This document shows positions 44,937 to 55,832 of a DNA stretch of 64,000 nt, in pieces. The notes under the pieces were generated by a model. It was not told where the DNA came from and did no database searches. It saw only the letters and a program-made list of their open reading frames with translations. Source of the stretch: Stenocarpella maydis. Taxonomy: Eukaryota; Ascomycota; Sordariomycetes; Diaporthales; Diaporthaceae. A program made the position numbers and the translations under genes. The stretch spans positions 170,820 to 234,819 of the forward strand of contig NQMI01000069.1 in the NCBI GenBank assembly GCA_002270565.1, given 5' to 3'. Within the stretch, counting starts at the first letter, position 1. Every line of letters starts with the position of its first letter.

Positions 44937-46086
44937 TGTCGCGGTTGGCTTGTGGTGTATGAATGAGTGACTGCGGTGGGGAGTGGATGAGAAGTGGGCT
45001 GGAGACAATGAAGATCGATGGCAGAAGGTCCCGAGGGTGCGAGAGGGCTTATTCTTGAGTCTGGACTGCGGAAGATGGCAATAAGTGTGGAATGCATGTG
45101 GACGTCAGGGGACCGCGCTTTGTATGCGCCCTGCCTGCTTGGCAATGATTGCAAGAAGGGACGTCAGAGTCGTTCAAGGTTGTCACTCCCCCTGAATCAA
45201 GTGGCACTGTCGGTCGTCTGCTGGTACGGGGCACATTGGCACGGTGAATCGCAATTTGCTAATGGGGCTTCCGCCAGGTTGATCCTGAATACTGATCCAC
45301 ATTTAGGCGCTCGCCTGTCCCAGACATTACTTTCTGTTTACAGTCCGTCCAGCACCACCACAGTGTGGGGCGTATAGCTCGGTACAGCTTCGAGAACACA
45401 AGGCCGGCGTTGATCACAGAATCAATGATGAGCAGTGTATCCCTTTGAGACGTCTGTTTGTGGCGAAAAAGAAAAAAAAGAAACTTCGTGGGATTACAAG
45501 ACACCGGTCTCGCTTTCTCGACCTTGACGGTCACACATGGTTTCAGGGGCTTCAGGGACGCATCCACAAACCCGGAAGACCGCACACGATCTCGTCTAAC
45601 TCGCTTGCCTGGCTTTGGCTGATGGCACTGGTGCCTTGACCAGCACAATTGGTGTCTCAATCCTGACTGCACGTCCCAGTCCAACTATCTCCTCTAGCTC
45701 GCTTTAACAGGCTCCGGTTTTCACAGCCGCCTCCGGCCCGGTTTTCATTTCAAACAGGCCGTTCCTGACGATCACTGCTTGGATGAGAATACTCAATGTC
45801 GGGGCATCTCCATGCAGTTTTCCGCATGCAGATTAGATGCGCATGATCGAGAGTACACGGCATTATTATTCATGAAGAACCTCTCAGTTTTGTTGACACA
45901 AGATGTTTAAGCCTCAGTACCCGCTTATAAGAGGAATTGCATAGCTCAATGTCAACATCCTTTCTACGCCGTTACATACCTAGGCATGTACGTCTGAAGG
46001 CACCCCCTTGGGCAGCCCAAGATGATGAACGAACGACTCCCAGGCCGTGCTCAGCAAGTGATCCTACCGACAGCTTCACGGCTTCC
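44937..46086. other. Intergenic region
   Basis: The upstream region of the small secreted protein gene and the downstream region of the monooxygenase gene. Open frames here are short, and I see no conserved domain or repeat. Confidence 0.45.
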
Positions 46087-48310
46087 TCATTGCTCAATGA
46101 CGACCCCGGCCAGATCCCCCGCCTCCCTCCACTCGGTCAGGATGTCGTTGTAGCTTATTAACCCCCCCGACCACGGCGATGCCCTAGCCTGCTTCATCGC
46201 CTCCGCAGGTTCCAGCTGCTTGCCAAAGTCCTCTCCCTCTCGCGTCATGTACCCAGGTGTACACATTGGGACAGGCGCATACCACGCGGCGCCAGACATG
46301 CATTTCAGGCTCCACGCCTCCTCGCTCTCCGACGACGCCTCGACGGTCGCGGCGTTTCTCTTCCTTGCCTGGCCCAGGATATAACCGATGTGCCTGGCCT
46401 GCACGTCCAGCATGTGGACATTGTTTGGGGCGCTTCCAGCTTGCAGGGGGCTGAGGAAGAACAGGTTTGGGAAACCGTGGCTGAGGATGCCGTGCAGTGT
46501 CGACGCACCTTTCGCCTCCCACTTGTCCTGGAACACCAGCCCGTTGCGGCCCGAGACACGGATTCCGGACCGGAAGGCCGGGGTCCCTCCTCCGGCAGAC
46601 GGAGAAATGAAGCCGGTGGATAGGACCAGTACGTCCAGCGGGTACTCCTTGCCCTCGAAGACGAGGCCCTTCTCGGTGGCTGAATCGATGCCGCGCCCAT
46701 CTGTGTCGACGAGGTGGACATTGGGCTGGTTGAAGGCCTGTAGGTACTCGTCGCTGAAGGTCGGGCGCTTGCACCATGCGGCATACCACGGCTTGAGCTT
46801 GGTCGCGGTCTCCTTGTCCTTCACGATCTCGTCGACTCTCTTGCGGGCCGCCTCTCCGTGGGGCAGGTCCAGGGCCACGAACTCGGCGACGTGGGCGCCA
46901 ATGGCCTCGGGGGTCGGCGGGACGGGGGGCTTGCGAGTGGACCCGAGAATGGCGTGGTACGAATCGATCCTCGTCCACTCGTCGCCGACCAGGTTGGTCG
47001 CGTCGCGGCCCTCGTTTCTGCAAATGTACGATGTGAAATTGAGCATCCGCTCTTCCTGCCAGCCCCGTTTTGCGGCAATCTCTGTCTTCCACTCGTGCGG
47101 GTCTGTGGCCCGCTGATCTCGTCGGTGGACGGCCGACGGAGTGCGCTGGAAGACGAACAGCTCCTTGGCGTATCTTGCGAGCCTGGGCACCGCCTGGACC
47201 GCGGTTGCGCCTGTCCCAAGGACACCGACTGTCTTTCCCTCGAGTTTGCTCATATTCTCGTCGGTGGGCGTGCCTCCTGTGACATTCCAGTCCCAGCGGG
47301 AGGTATGAAACATATCTCCAGCAAAAGACTCAAGCCCCGGGATCTTCGGGACCTGTGGGCGTGACAGCACGCCGCCTGCGACGATGAAGTACTGAGCTTC
47401 CACTTTCAGGTCCCTGGGGGCCTGTCCGGGCCCTCGGCTCTCAGTCAGGCTGGCTGTCCACGTCTTGCGGTCGTCGTTCCAGTTCAGGTCTGAGACTCGG
47501 GTCCTAAAGAGACCCTTGTCCGCGAGATTCCAATGCTTTACAATCCTCTCTGAGTGCTCCAAGATCTCGTGCCCCGGTGAGTACTTCTTCGTCGGCACGT
47601 AGCCCGTCTCCTCCAGAAATGGCAGATAGACGTATGATTCTACGTCGCAATGCAGTCCTGCAACATGGCAGCAAGTCAGAATCAAAGAACAACCAGAATT
47701 GCCCTGGTAGAGCCTGGTGGCCATATTATCATCGAAGATACCGTTCACCTACCTGGATATCGATTCCAATACCTACAGCATTGGGAGTCAGCTTTCAAAG
47801 AACTAAGAACCTCTGACGTTCCATTCAGATACAGTATGGAACCAGCCACAGTGTGGTCAAGGCCTTTGAGACATATGCTATGGGGAGTAGGTTGTTGTTC
47901 CCGAGCAGGTTGACAATGTCTCTGGAAGCTGCTTACCACGTCCCGCCAAAGCCACCGGCCGAGTCAACGAACCGGATGTCGTCGGCGTCAAAACCATGCT
48001 GAATCAGTCTGACTGCAGCCAGGAGCGCGCCAAAGCCTCCACCCAGGACGACCACTTTCGCCCTGTCGCCGTCCTTGAGAGCTGGCTCTTTCGCGTTGAG
48101 AGCATCGTGGTCGGCCCAGGGATCCTCAGCAAGGGAATGAAGCCTTCCAGACTCGATCGCCTGCAGGTCTGCGTAGTGCGCCAAGCCCAGGGGCCTGTGG
48201 AGGACGCGCTTCTGCGCCTCATCGGCATACTTTCTCATGATGTCACCAGCGTCTGGCACGCTGTTGCTCACACCGCTGGCCGCTGCGGCTTCATTCTCGC
48301 CGGAAACCAT
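46087..48310 (-). CDS. Baeyer-Villiger-type FAD monooxygenase, 3 exons, 654 aa
   Basis: Exons are 48310-47937, 47772-47753 and 47657-46087. The middle exon is a 20-bp micro-exon. With it the junction reads [20 protein letters not shown], the conserved block of Baeyer-Villiger monooxygenases. The FAD-binding Rossmann motif is VVVLGGGFGA (about residue 87). The family fingerprint FxGxxxHxxxW is present as FAGDMFHTSRW (about residue 242). The NADPH-binding Rossmann motif is VLGTGATAVQ shortly after. Such enzymes insert oxygen next to a ketone to form esters or lactones, using NADPH and O2. An N-terminal extension of about 80 residues before the first Rossmann fold is typical of the phenylacetone/steroid-type subgroup. 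Introns are 164 and 95 bp. The substrate is unknown, and there is no adjacent hydrolase or dehydrogenase. Confidence 0.9.
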
Positions 48311-48479
48311 CTTGTCGCCTGGGTGTGAATATCACTTTACTCGAACTGTGGTTTTGAATGTGGGGTGGGACTGCACTTGAGACTAAGTTCCAATGTACCG
48401 CCTTCCGGAGGTCGGTGAGAAGACGTGTCAGGAGCGATGGTGCAAAGGTGGAGTGATAGGCCCAGCACGCCCCTAAGGG

Positions 48480-49414
48480 CAGTTAACGTACGCCCACCCA
48501 GCTTTTTTGGTACGCCCACCCAAGGATTTGCGTGCGCCCACCCAGAGCTACAAAAAGCTGCGCGTGTAGCCCCATACAAAATTTAGTACCTCTAATAAAA
48601 ATTTCCTGTACGCCCACCCAGAACCCCTGTAATAGCTCTCGAATATCCCTGCTCTGCCCCTCCTTTTAGAGAGGCCCTCCCTCCCCTTCCTCTAAAGGGC
48701 CCCTTCCTTTAGACTCCCTCTCCTTTCTTTAGAGAGCCTCTTCCTCTAGACTCCCTCCCCTTCCTCTAGAAGACCCCTCTTTTTAAAAACCCTTTTCTTT
48801 TCGTTTCTTTTCTTTTCCTTTTTTTTTAAAAAAAAGAAAGAGGCCCTTTAGAAAGAGGGTGTCGTACCCGTACGGCCCGGGCCGGCGGCGATGGACCGGA
48901 GCACGTGTAAGGGCACGTGTTGGGTCAATGGGTATAAGAAGGCTTGCCCCGCCCCAGTTGTCTGTTGGAAGGGGCAAGAAGCAATCTCGTCTTACAGTTC
49001 GACCTAAGTTGACAATACAAGCCTACCTCTTCCTCCTTACAGCCATACGCTCACGCTCTGTGTAGGAAACCCCTCTTGCCTAGCCTAGTATTTAGGTCTA
49101 CGACAGAGGGGTCCTTTAGAGAAGTTATTTAAAAGGGCCCTTTAGAGGAAGGGAAGGAATTCTAAAGGGATGGGCCCTTTGGAGGAAGGGGAGGGAGGGC
49201 CTCTCTAAAAGGAGGGCAGAGCAGGGCTATCCCTAGCTATAGCAGAGATGTTAGAGAGCTGTAGCAGGACTTCTAGGTAGGCATATAGGAAATTCTTATT
49301 AGAGGTACTAAATTTTATATAGGGCTACACGCATAGCTTTTTATAGCTCTGGGTGGGCGCATGTAAATCCTTGGGTAGGCATATTGGAAAAGCTGGGTGG
49401 GCGTATATTAACTG
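48480..49414. mobile_element. Non-autonomous TIR element (hAT-like MITE) with 8-bp target duplication
   Basis: The left end CAGTTAACGTACGCCCACCC and the right end, read in reverse, CAGTTAATATACGCCCACCC are near-identical inverted repeats. Similarity between the arms continues inward for about 300 bp. Immediately outside, CCTAAGGG is present on both sides (48472-48479 and 49415-49422), a perfect 8-bp target-site duplication. The word GCCCACCCA occurs four times in the left arm, as expected for subterminal transposase-binding repeats. Eight-base duplications and CAG-starting ends are typical of hAT elements. There is no transposase, so it would move only in trans. The right arm carries C-to-T and G-to-A differences consistent with RIP. 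The element is interrupted by a solo LTR. Confidence 0.85.
48860..49105. mobile_element. Solo LTR (246 bp) nested in the TIR element
   Basis: The sequence begins TGTCGTA and ends TACGACA, perfect 7-bp inverted termini of the TG...CA type used by LTR retrotransposons. GAGGG flanks it directly on both sides (48855-48859 and 49106-49110), a 5-bp target duplication. GGGTATAAGAAGG near 48931 could be the LTR TATA box. No internal retroelement genes remain, so it is a solo LTR left by recombination between two LTRs. Its GC content and intact ends suggest little RIP damage. Confidence 0.85.
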
Positions 49415-49537
49415 CCTAAGGGCCAGAAAATCAATTAAACCTAAGGAGCTAGATCTTCCTCTAAGAGCTCTCGCTACTTAAGAGCTATAATATAGTAATA
49501 GGCCCTAATAGATTACCCCCCCCCCCCTTTTNCCCCC

Positions 49538-49768
49538 TTTATGAGGACTCATCCTGAGTCCGTTGCGTTACTTAAGAACGCCCAAAAATCCTATAATAAG
49601 GTAGGCCCAACCAGGGCTCAAACTCAGATCCCTTAGCTCGCACTCAGCTTTTCCAGATTTAAACCACACACTCTACCAGCTACACCATCTTACCTATAGG
49701 AGTAGCATCTGAAATAATAGGTTGCTACTTCTTATAAGGGCTCCTTCCTGAGTATATTGCTTCTTAAG
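49538..49768. repeat. Direct repeats flanking a tRNA-like sequence
   Basis: TTATGAGGACTCATCCTGAG (from 49539) and the related TTATAAGGGCTCCTTCCTGA (from 49733) are similar blocks of about 38 bp in the same orientation, each followed by a CTTAAG word. They bracket the tRNA-like sequence at 49600-49694. Confidence 0.5.
49600..49694 (-). other. tRNA-derived sequence (pseudogene or SINE head)
   Basis: Read on the minus strand, TGGTGTAGCTGG (49687-49676) fits the A-box consensus and AGTTTGAGCCC (49624-49614) fits a B box with one or two C-to-T changes. The ends GGTA and TACC pair. The A-to-B distance (about 51 bp between the boxes) is long for an intronless tRNA. Mismatches in the acceptor stem argue against a working tRNA, so a tRNA pseudogene or tRNA-derived SINE is more likely. 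Confidence 0.45.
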
Positions 49769-50089
49769 TATTATATTTGCATTATCTTTATTGCGTCCAG
49801 AGGGCTTTTTTATACCGCCCTTCAAGAAGCCGCCCTGAAGCCGCCCTCAAGCCCCGGTCTATGGCCCGCTCCGCTGATCCCTTGACCTCTGGGGTTTGAT
49901 AAGTAATAGGTAAGTATATAAAGTCTAGGGCTGGCAATTAAACCAGCGGCCCACATTCTATTTTATAGCTAAAGCCTTATGAGATGAAGAGGATGAGGGA
50001 GCGGGCTGCTGGCTGTGTCAAGGAGATTGAGGAAGATGAAGAGGATCAAGTATAGATTGGTGGAACGACTAGCTCAACAACTATCCTGC

Positions 50090-51488
50090 TCAACTCTCAA
50101 CGTCTCCCATACTTTCTGGTGGAGGATGCCGTCCAGTCCATGGCTCAAAGATCTTCGCACCCCTCTCCAGTCCTCCCACAGTCTCCCAGATCAAGACGAA
50201 TGCAAACAGCGCCATCACTATAAACATGAAGCTCTCGGCTCCTAGATGATCATGAGTCTCCGGGAGTATTGCGAGAATTATGGCAACGACAAGGCGCATT
50301 GTCATGCGTAATGTCTTCGGCATAATCAGCCTCTCGTCGTCATGCACGCGATACAACATCCCGTAGACCCACAGGCAGAACATGCCCACGCCGAGCCCGC
50401 CACCGAGAAGCCATCGCTGGCCTTCCTCAAACTGAGCGAGCTTCGTGCTGATAGCACAGACGTGCCCCCCGATAAGGAACGAGGCCGACATGGGGAGATG
50501 CAGTAAGAAGAAGCCGAAGGCCGTCCATGCAGATCGGCGGATGGGGTGGGTGGCCTGTATGCTCCCGTCGCCGCTCGCATACAGCCAGTTGAGGGAGAAT
50601 GCGATGATGAGCGTAAAAACACCTTTTGCATAGCCGGAAGTCAGGCCTATGCCTGTCGGGTTGCCGACGATGACACTGTAGACGAACTCGCCGAGGATGA
50701 TGATGAAGAATGCGGCCATGCGGTCGACCTCATGCGCAATGTCAACGGCGGTGCTGTAAGTGAGGTGAAGCTTCTTTTTAATCCAGGGGCTCAGGGTGAG
50801 AGCCCATGTTGTCTCCTGCCACACAATCATGACGGCGACAACAGCGGCTTTGGCGCCAACACTGATGTCTTCAAGGAAGAGAGGGATCGTTATCAGCAGG
50901 CCAACGAACATGAAGAACGCCATGATGCGCGACTGCGCACGGTGTTGATAGCCCGCGAAGGAAGTGATGAGGAAGGCGCACATTGTCGTGAACCGAGCGA
51001 CGACGTATGCCCCGGCCGCTGTGCGCATGGCGTCAATCTCCTCGTCGGCCTCGTTTGCATTGTTGGCGTACAGGACCAGGAGGGCCATGACCCAAAGAAC
51101 GATAACGCGCTGCACGAGGTCGTCTGTGTAGTAGGAATTCATAATCTCCCGAAGATCGACCCAGATGTGCCATGCTGGGGCGAATGTGAGGAAGTATTTT
51201 GCGAGGTGGGCGCCATCGGGGTGCTCCGTGAGCTCCTCGCTGAAGTTGGCGACAATGGCGACGTCTGCGTTGATCTTGTCAGCGGGAGCCGGAAGACACA
51301 GGCGACTCTGAGTGAGTCAGTCAGCTCAACCTACAAAGCAGATCGAGGAACAGCTCGAAGCGCCCGGCTTGTCTTTCCTCATCGTGCTCCTTGCAAAGCC
51401 GACCGTTGTGAAACCACTGAAGAGCCTTGGGGCGCTTCACCAGATAACAAGACGCCTTTGTGTTCTTCTGCAACTCGTCGCAATTCAT
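50090..51488 (-). CDS. LtrA-family (low temperature requirement A) membrane protein, 2 exons, 442 aa
   Basis: Exon 1 is 51488-51335 and exon 2 is 51264-50090, with a 70-bp intron (GTAGGT, branch GCTGAC, CGCAG). The splice creates the family signature FELFLDLLYVAIVANFSEE near residue 45. It is followed by HIWVDLREIMNSYYTDD, which matches the W-(D/E)-R-YYTDD-like region of LtrA proteins, and later HEVDRMAAFFIIILGE, another conserved helix of the family. About nine to ten hydrophobic segments are visible. LtrA proteins were first described in Listeria growth at low temperature, and their biochemical function in fungi is unknown. An in-frame ATG at 51578 would extend the N-terminus by 30 residues. 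It lies 538 bp from the GH97 gene on the same strand. Confidence 0.82.
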
Positions 51489-52026
51489 ACTGGACTCAGT
51501 CTTATGAATACTTGGGGAGCGTTCCCAGCAGTTGTTGAGACCCTTTTCTGACTTGTAGGAATGCCAACCTCCGCGCACTCTCAGGCAGGATGGAAAGAAC
51601 AGCGAAGCAGACTGCTGGGTGCAGCTTCCGGCTAGATACTTGCCTTAGATCCACTGGTACCCTAGTTACTGCGTAAGTGATCAGTAGTACGAGAACAGAA
51701 TACCACTTTTCCTGGACGTGCGATGAGATGATATCAAAGGGAGAAAGAAGATGAGGAGGGCAATGGGTCTTGGGCTCAAAGCGGCAGATAGCTTACTAAG
51801 TACCCCGATAAATTCCAGGCCAATTTAAGGCCGAACCTAAATAGCGTCGACCTATACTACGCCGGTAACGCCCCTTTATCTTGGCAACGGTGCGAGAGTA
51901 CCTAGGTAACAGGGGAGTGAGATAGTGTTGTGCTTCATGGGCAGTGCTATATATACTCGTTTCTGCTCAGGATATATCCTCCTTAGCTACCTAAGAAGTG
52001 TTTCATTTCCGTTGTTGAACAATCAC
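51489..52026. other. Intergenic region between LtrA and GH97 genes
   Basis: The region between two same-strand genes. No coding sequence. Near 51820-51910 there is a short stretch of CCTATACTACGCC and CCTAGGTAAC words, not recognised as an element. Confidence 0.4.
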
Positions 52027-54067
52027 CTACACTACAGGAAGGCAGCCGCCATCAGACCCGGCTGTCTCACAAGCGATCGCTGAGAAGCCCCCGTTGCTCT
52101 TGACTGGGATCGAGATAGAGGAACCAGATCCAACGCCACTATGGATCGTTCGCTCAATTGCAGTCCGGTTGCCATCGTTTCCGGGTGAGTCGTGGACGAT
52201 ATCGAGGACAAAGGTTTTGCCCTGAGGCAGGTTCGTAGGCTTCAGATTGAAGGTCTGCGCGCCGCCATTGAACACGCCGGCGAAGTAGTACCTGTTGAGC
52301 TGTGCGGAATGACGGCCGACAACATTGGCCTTGCCGGGATACGATCCATCCAAGAGATCCGAGTCCTGCCAGGCAGTAGGAAGTTCATGATACATCCGAA
52401 CAGCGAGAGGATAGCTCTGGATCACCTCAGGCTTGTCACCTGGGTGCTGCCAGCCAGACTCGAAGACAATCGCCTTGGCGAGGCCGCATCCGACAGAGCA
52501 TTGCTGTGACTGCTGCCGTTGTCGATCACTGGTGAAGAAAACGCCAGCGGCGGTATAGAGACTGGGGGTGAAGTCCATGCTGCCGATCAAGCCTCTTGTC
52601 AGGGGAATGACGGTGTGGCGGAATGCATTGTTGTAAGCCTCATCTCCTCGGATGGCCTCGGTAGTCATGAGGTGTGGCCACTGTCGCTGTCTGCCACGCT
52701 GAGGTGGAACGCCATGGAAGTTGACCATGATCTGAGCCTTGGCAGTTTCCTCAAGGATATAGTCCATTTGCTGATGTACCGATTGCTTATCCGACAAGAA
52801 GAAGTCGATCTTGACGCCCTTGACGCCCCAGCTCTTCACATTGGCAATATTGGAAGCGATGGCCTGGGGAGATGCCCACTGATTCGAGTTGTACCAGATC
52901 AGAACTCCGACTCCTTTCGCACCGGCGTACTGAACGAGGCTCCGGACTTCTTGCGCGCTCCAGCCCTCATCGACTAGCACATACGGCCATTTCTCAAGAG
53001 CTGCGAGATCGGCGTACTTGGTTTGGCGCGTGTAGTTGCCCGTGACACTTGGCTCGGGAAGCCAGGACCAGGCAACACTACCAGGCTTGATCCAGCTAAA
53101 GTCTGTGATGCTCGAAGGTGGACTTAGATCCTGGTCGAAATGGCTCTTGAACAACGTAGGAAGATCACCGACGACTGGGATACAAAGACTAGCTGTCAGC
53201 GCTGTGCCTCCCACTTCCGACTCCTAGGGATTTGGTTGCTTACCAGCGATGCGCCACGGCGTGAAGATTGATCCGTTGACCTTGACGGTGCCGCCTTCGG
53301 CCAGGAAAAAGGTGTAATCCAGGGAGCCAGATGAGTGAGCAAGTTGCGATCCCTGCCAGCGTCCGTCGACGTCTCCTTCAGTCAACAGGACCCACTGATT
53401 ACTGCCAGACGACCCGGAATTGACAAGATATGGCATCATAACGCGCCTGGAGCCCGAGAGCCCTGTAGAAGCGTCACTTTGGATCCATTCACCCTCATAC
53501 GAAGTGTTGTCCGGGTCGTCCATCTGGGAAAGGCCGAATTAGTTAATGTCATTTCTCAAGACAAGCCCGAGTCATGCTTACAAGATAAGATGTTCCGTTC
53601 GACGCAAACGTCCAGGTTGACGACTCTGCAGTCACATTGTACTGACCCTCGGGGACCTTGGTCCTGAAGGCGCAGCCATCTCCACCAACCCGTATATCAA
53701 GCCGCACATCCTTGCTGTCGGCAGTCTTGCACTCAAATGATTGCATTTTATACAAGGCAGAGTGGTGAGTTGTGCGACCAACTGGAATATCATACTCGAC
53801 AGTCTCTTCACCCTGGTCCAAGGCGTTACATGCCTGGAACTTGGGCCCCACATTACCATTGCTTGTGGACAAGCCAATCTTCGAGGCCGTAACGACAGTT
53901 TTGCCCGAGGTCTGGCACTGAAAGCTGAGAGCACCGTCATTGTTCCGTGTGATGACAGCCTGTATAGGATCTACGCCGACAGTCCATTCATTGGCTTGCC
54001 GGATCACGGAGCCGGAGGCGCCGGAAAACAGCAGGGGCAAACAAATGACGGGTATTTTTTTCATCAT
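52027..54067 (-). CDS. Secreted glycoside hydrolase family 97 enzyme, 3 exons, 637 aa
   Basis: Exons are 54067-53582, 53523-53244 and 53174-52027, with introns of 58 and 69 bp (GTAAGC donors). The protein starts with a signal peptide (MMKKIPVICLPLLFSGASGS). It has the three-part GH97 layout: an N-terminal beta-sandwich (about residues 25-255), a central (beta/alpha)8 barrel with PGSVAWSWLPEP, YVLVDEGWS and GVKGVKIDFF, and a C-terminal beta domain. GH97 contains alpha-glucosidases and alpha-galactosidases. The Asp in KIDFF (about residue 379) and the Glu in TTEAIRGDE (about residue 427) sit where the retaining, alpha-galactosidase-like branch has its nucleophile and acid/base, but this is inference. 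GH97 is known mainly from Bacteroidetes and other bacteria, and the fungal members have introns, as here. Confidence 0.87.
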
Positions 54068-55832
54068 GAGGTCGAGACTGGTTGAATCAGAACCTCTTGA
54101 CCTGTGGTGTGGGGGACGTCTTGAGCTCGCACGACAGCCGTTCCGTCACCTTCCTCTTATACACGGTAACACGAAGCCCATGACTCAGCGAGACTGGTTC
54201 TGAATGTGATGAGTGTCTTCATCTCTTCGTCGGATAATTCTTCCCGTGTCCAGTGGGACGTTGCGAGGTTAGAATTGCGGAGGATGTGCACCAGGATGGC
54301 AATGCAGCCCGGACTGATGATCACCCCGCGGCTAAGTCACTCCGAGTCTTCGCCAAGGAGCCCTAGATATCCACAACTTTCGCGGAGGGTTGCAATCTCT
54401 GACGCTTTTGTCCCTTGTGTACACTATGCTTGCCAGTAATTGATGCGCTAAAGAAGAGCCCTGGTGCTACATGTTGATGCGGGGAAGTGGGACCCTACTG
54501 GCTCCAGGTAGAAGTGATCCTCATCTGGGACTCCAACTCTCGTGATCCGGTTGAATGTACATACGAGGTTGCGAACTGGAAGGTAGCATTTGCTAAAATA
54601 GGTAGCAACCCCCGCGATTTTCTGAGCCGACGGATAAAGTAGCTCATACTCAGCGCAAGCGTGGTATTTATTAACATGAGAAACTACCTAGTACAACTAC
54701 AATGCTTAGAGCCCATTCTCTCAACGATGCGCTTTGGTGATTGGCACCCTTGTTTTCAAATAAATTTTAATTCAGTTGCAGACTCCTTTAGCCCTACAGA
54801 GCAGCACGCTACCTAGGTAGGGCTAAATCCAGCAGGAACGTGCCTCATGCCGACGGAAGCTGGAACGAACCATTGATCGCACAGGAGGTTTAAACATGTT
54901 GCGAAACAATAGGCACCTAATTATGTTCCAGAGCCTTGGCTGTTCATTGCATGACGATGCGCGCCTCAACTAATTCACGAAGGTAAGTCGAGGAGCGGTT
55001 AGTAGTTAAGCTAACGAACTTTTAAAGTAGATCTAAGCAACCCGTTTTATACAGCTTAGTAAATCGCATATTTTAAATAGCCGAGCTGACACAACAAGCG
55101 TCATATACAGGTCAGATTAACAAATAATATAACAGATACCTCTTAGATACTTCTTAGGGTTAGGGTTTAAGATTAAGCTTAAATTTAAATTAGTTTAGAA
55201 TAAGGTAGTTCTGAATTAGTTTTAGACCGGTTTGGGACTAATTCAGCCTTGTCTTATATAATGTTAATCTAATAATTATTATACCTTTTTAATTTCCTGC
55301 TTATACATTTTCAAACCACTGCTTTGCCAAGCTATTAGACCTGCTTTAAAGCTTCGTCAGCCGGACTAGTAACTTAGTTGAGGAGTGTAGACCAAAGCTT
55401 GGATTTAGATACCTCTCGGACTCTCCAAGCTCCAGAAGCACTTACTTGTAATCCTTCTAAAGCTGGAACTAAAATAAGAAATGGAATTTATAAAGGATTA
55501 GAGGCATTAAATTAAAATAAGTTATTTTTAAGTTATTTTAAGCCATTATTTACGGTGGTTAGTGGTGGCAGGGGCCTGTCATTAAATAGAGCAACTTGAC
55601 TGGTTCTCTAGCACTAAGTACTGCTATTAAGCGAGAAGTGCTCGCTTATATACCTAATGAGCGTAAGCATAGTGGGCCCAGCGAGCCCCTGATTCGTGAC
55701 AAGTTCCCAAAGAGGGGCTCTATCTAGAGTGACGGCATTTGAGCAGCAAGCTGAGAGCCAACTTCTTAAAGACAGTCCGCCCGCACCGGCCCCCAGTCTC
55801 TTGGTGAAGAAAAGAACATCTCGATATCAGCG
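54068..55832. other. Intergenic region with an AT-rich stretch
   Basis: From about 55010 to 55560 the sequence is AT-rich with many TTAAAT and TAGATA words and contains TTAGGGTTAGGGTTT (about 55154). GCTCGCTTATA near 55649 repeats the end word of the candidate element at 40956. No gene. Confidence 0.45.

Larger units (their letters stand above)
48311..50089. other. Transposon-rich intergenic region
   Basis: No gene. It holds a nested pair of mobile-element remnants (48480-49414), a C-run with one N (49532), a tRNA-like sequence between direct repeats (49538-49768) and an 18-bp element-end match (49865-49882). Confidence 0.6.
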
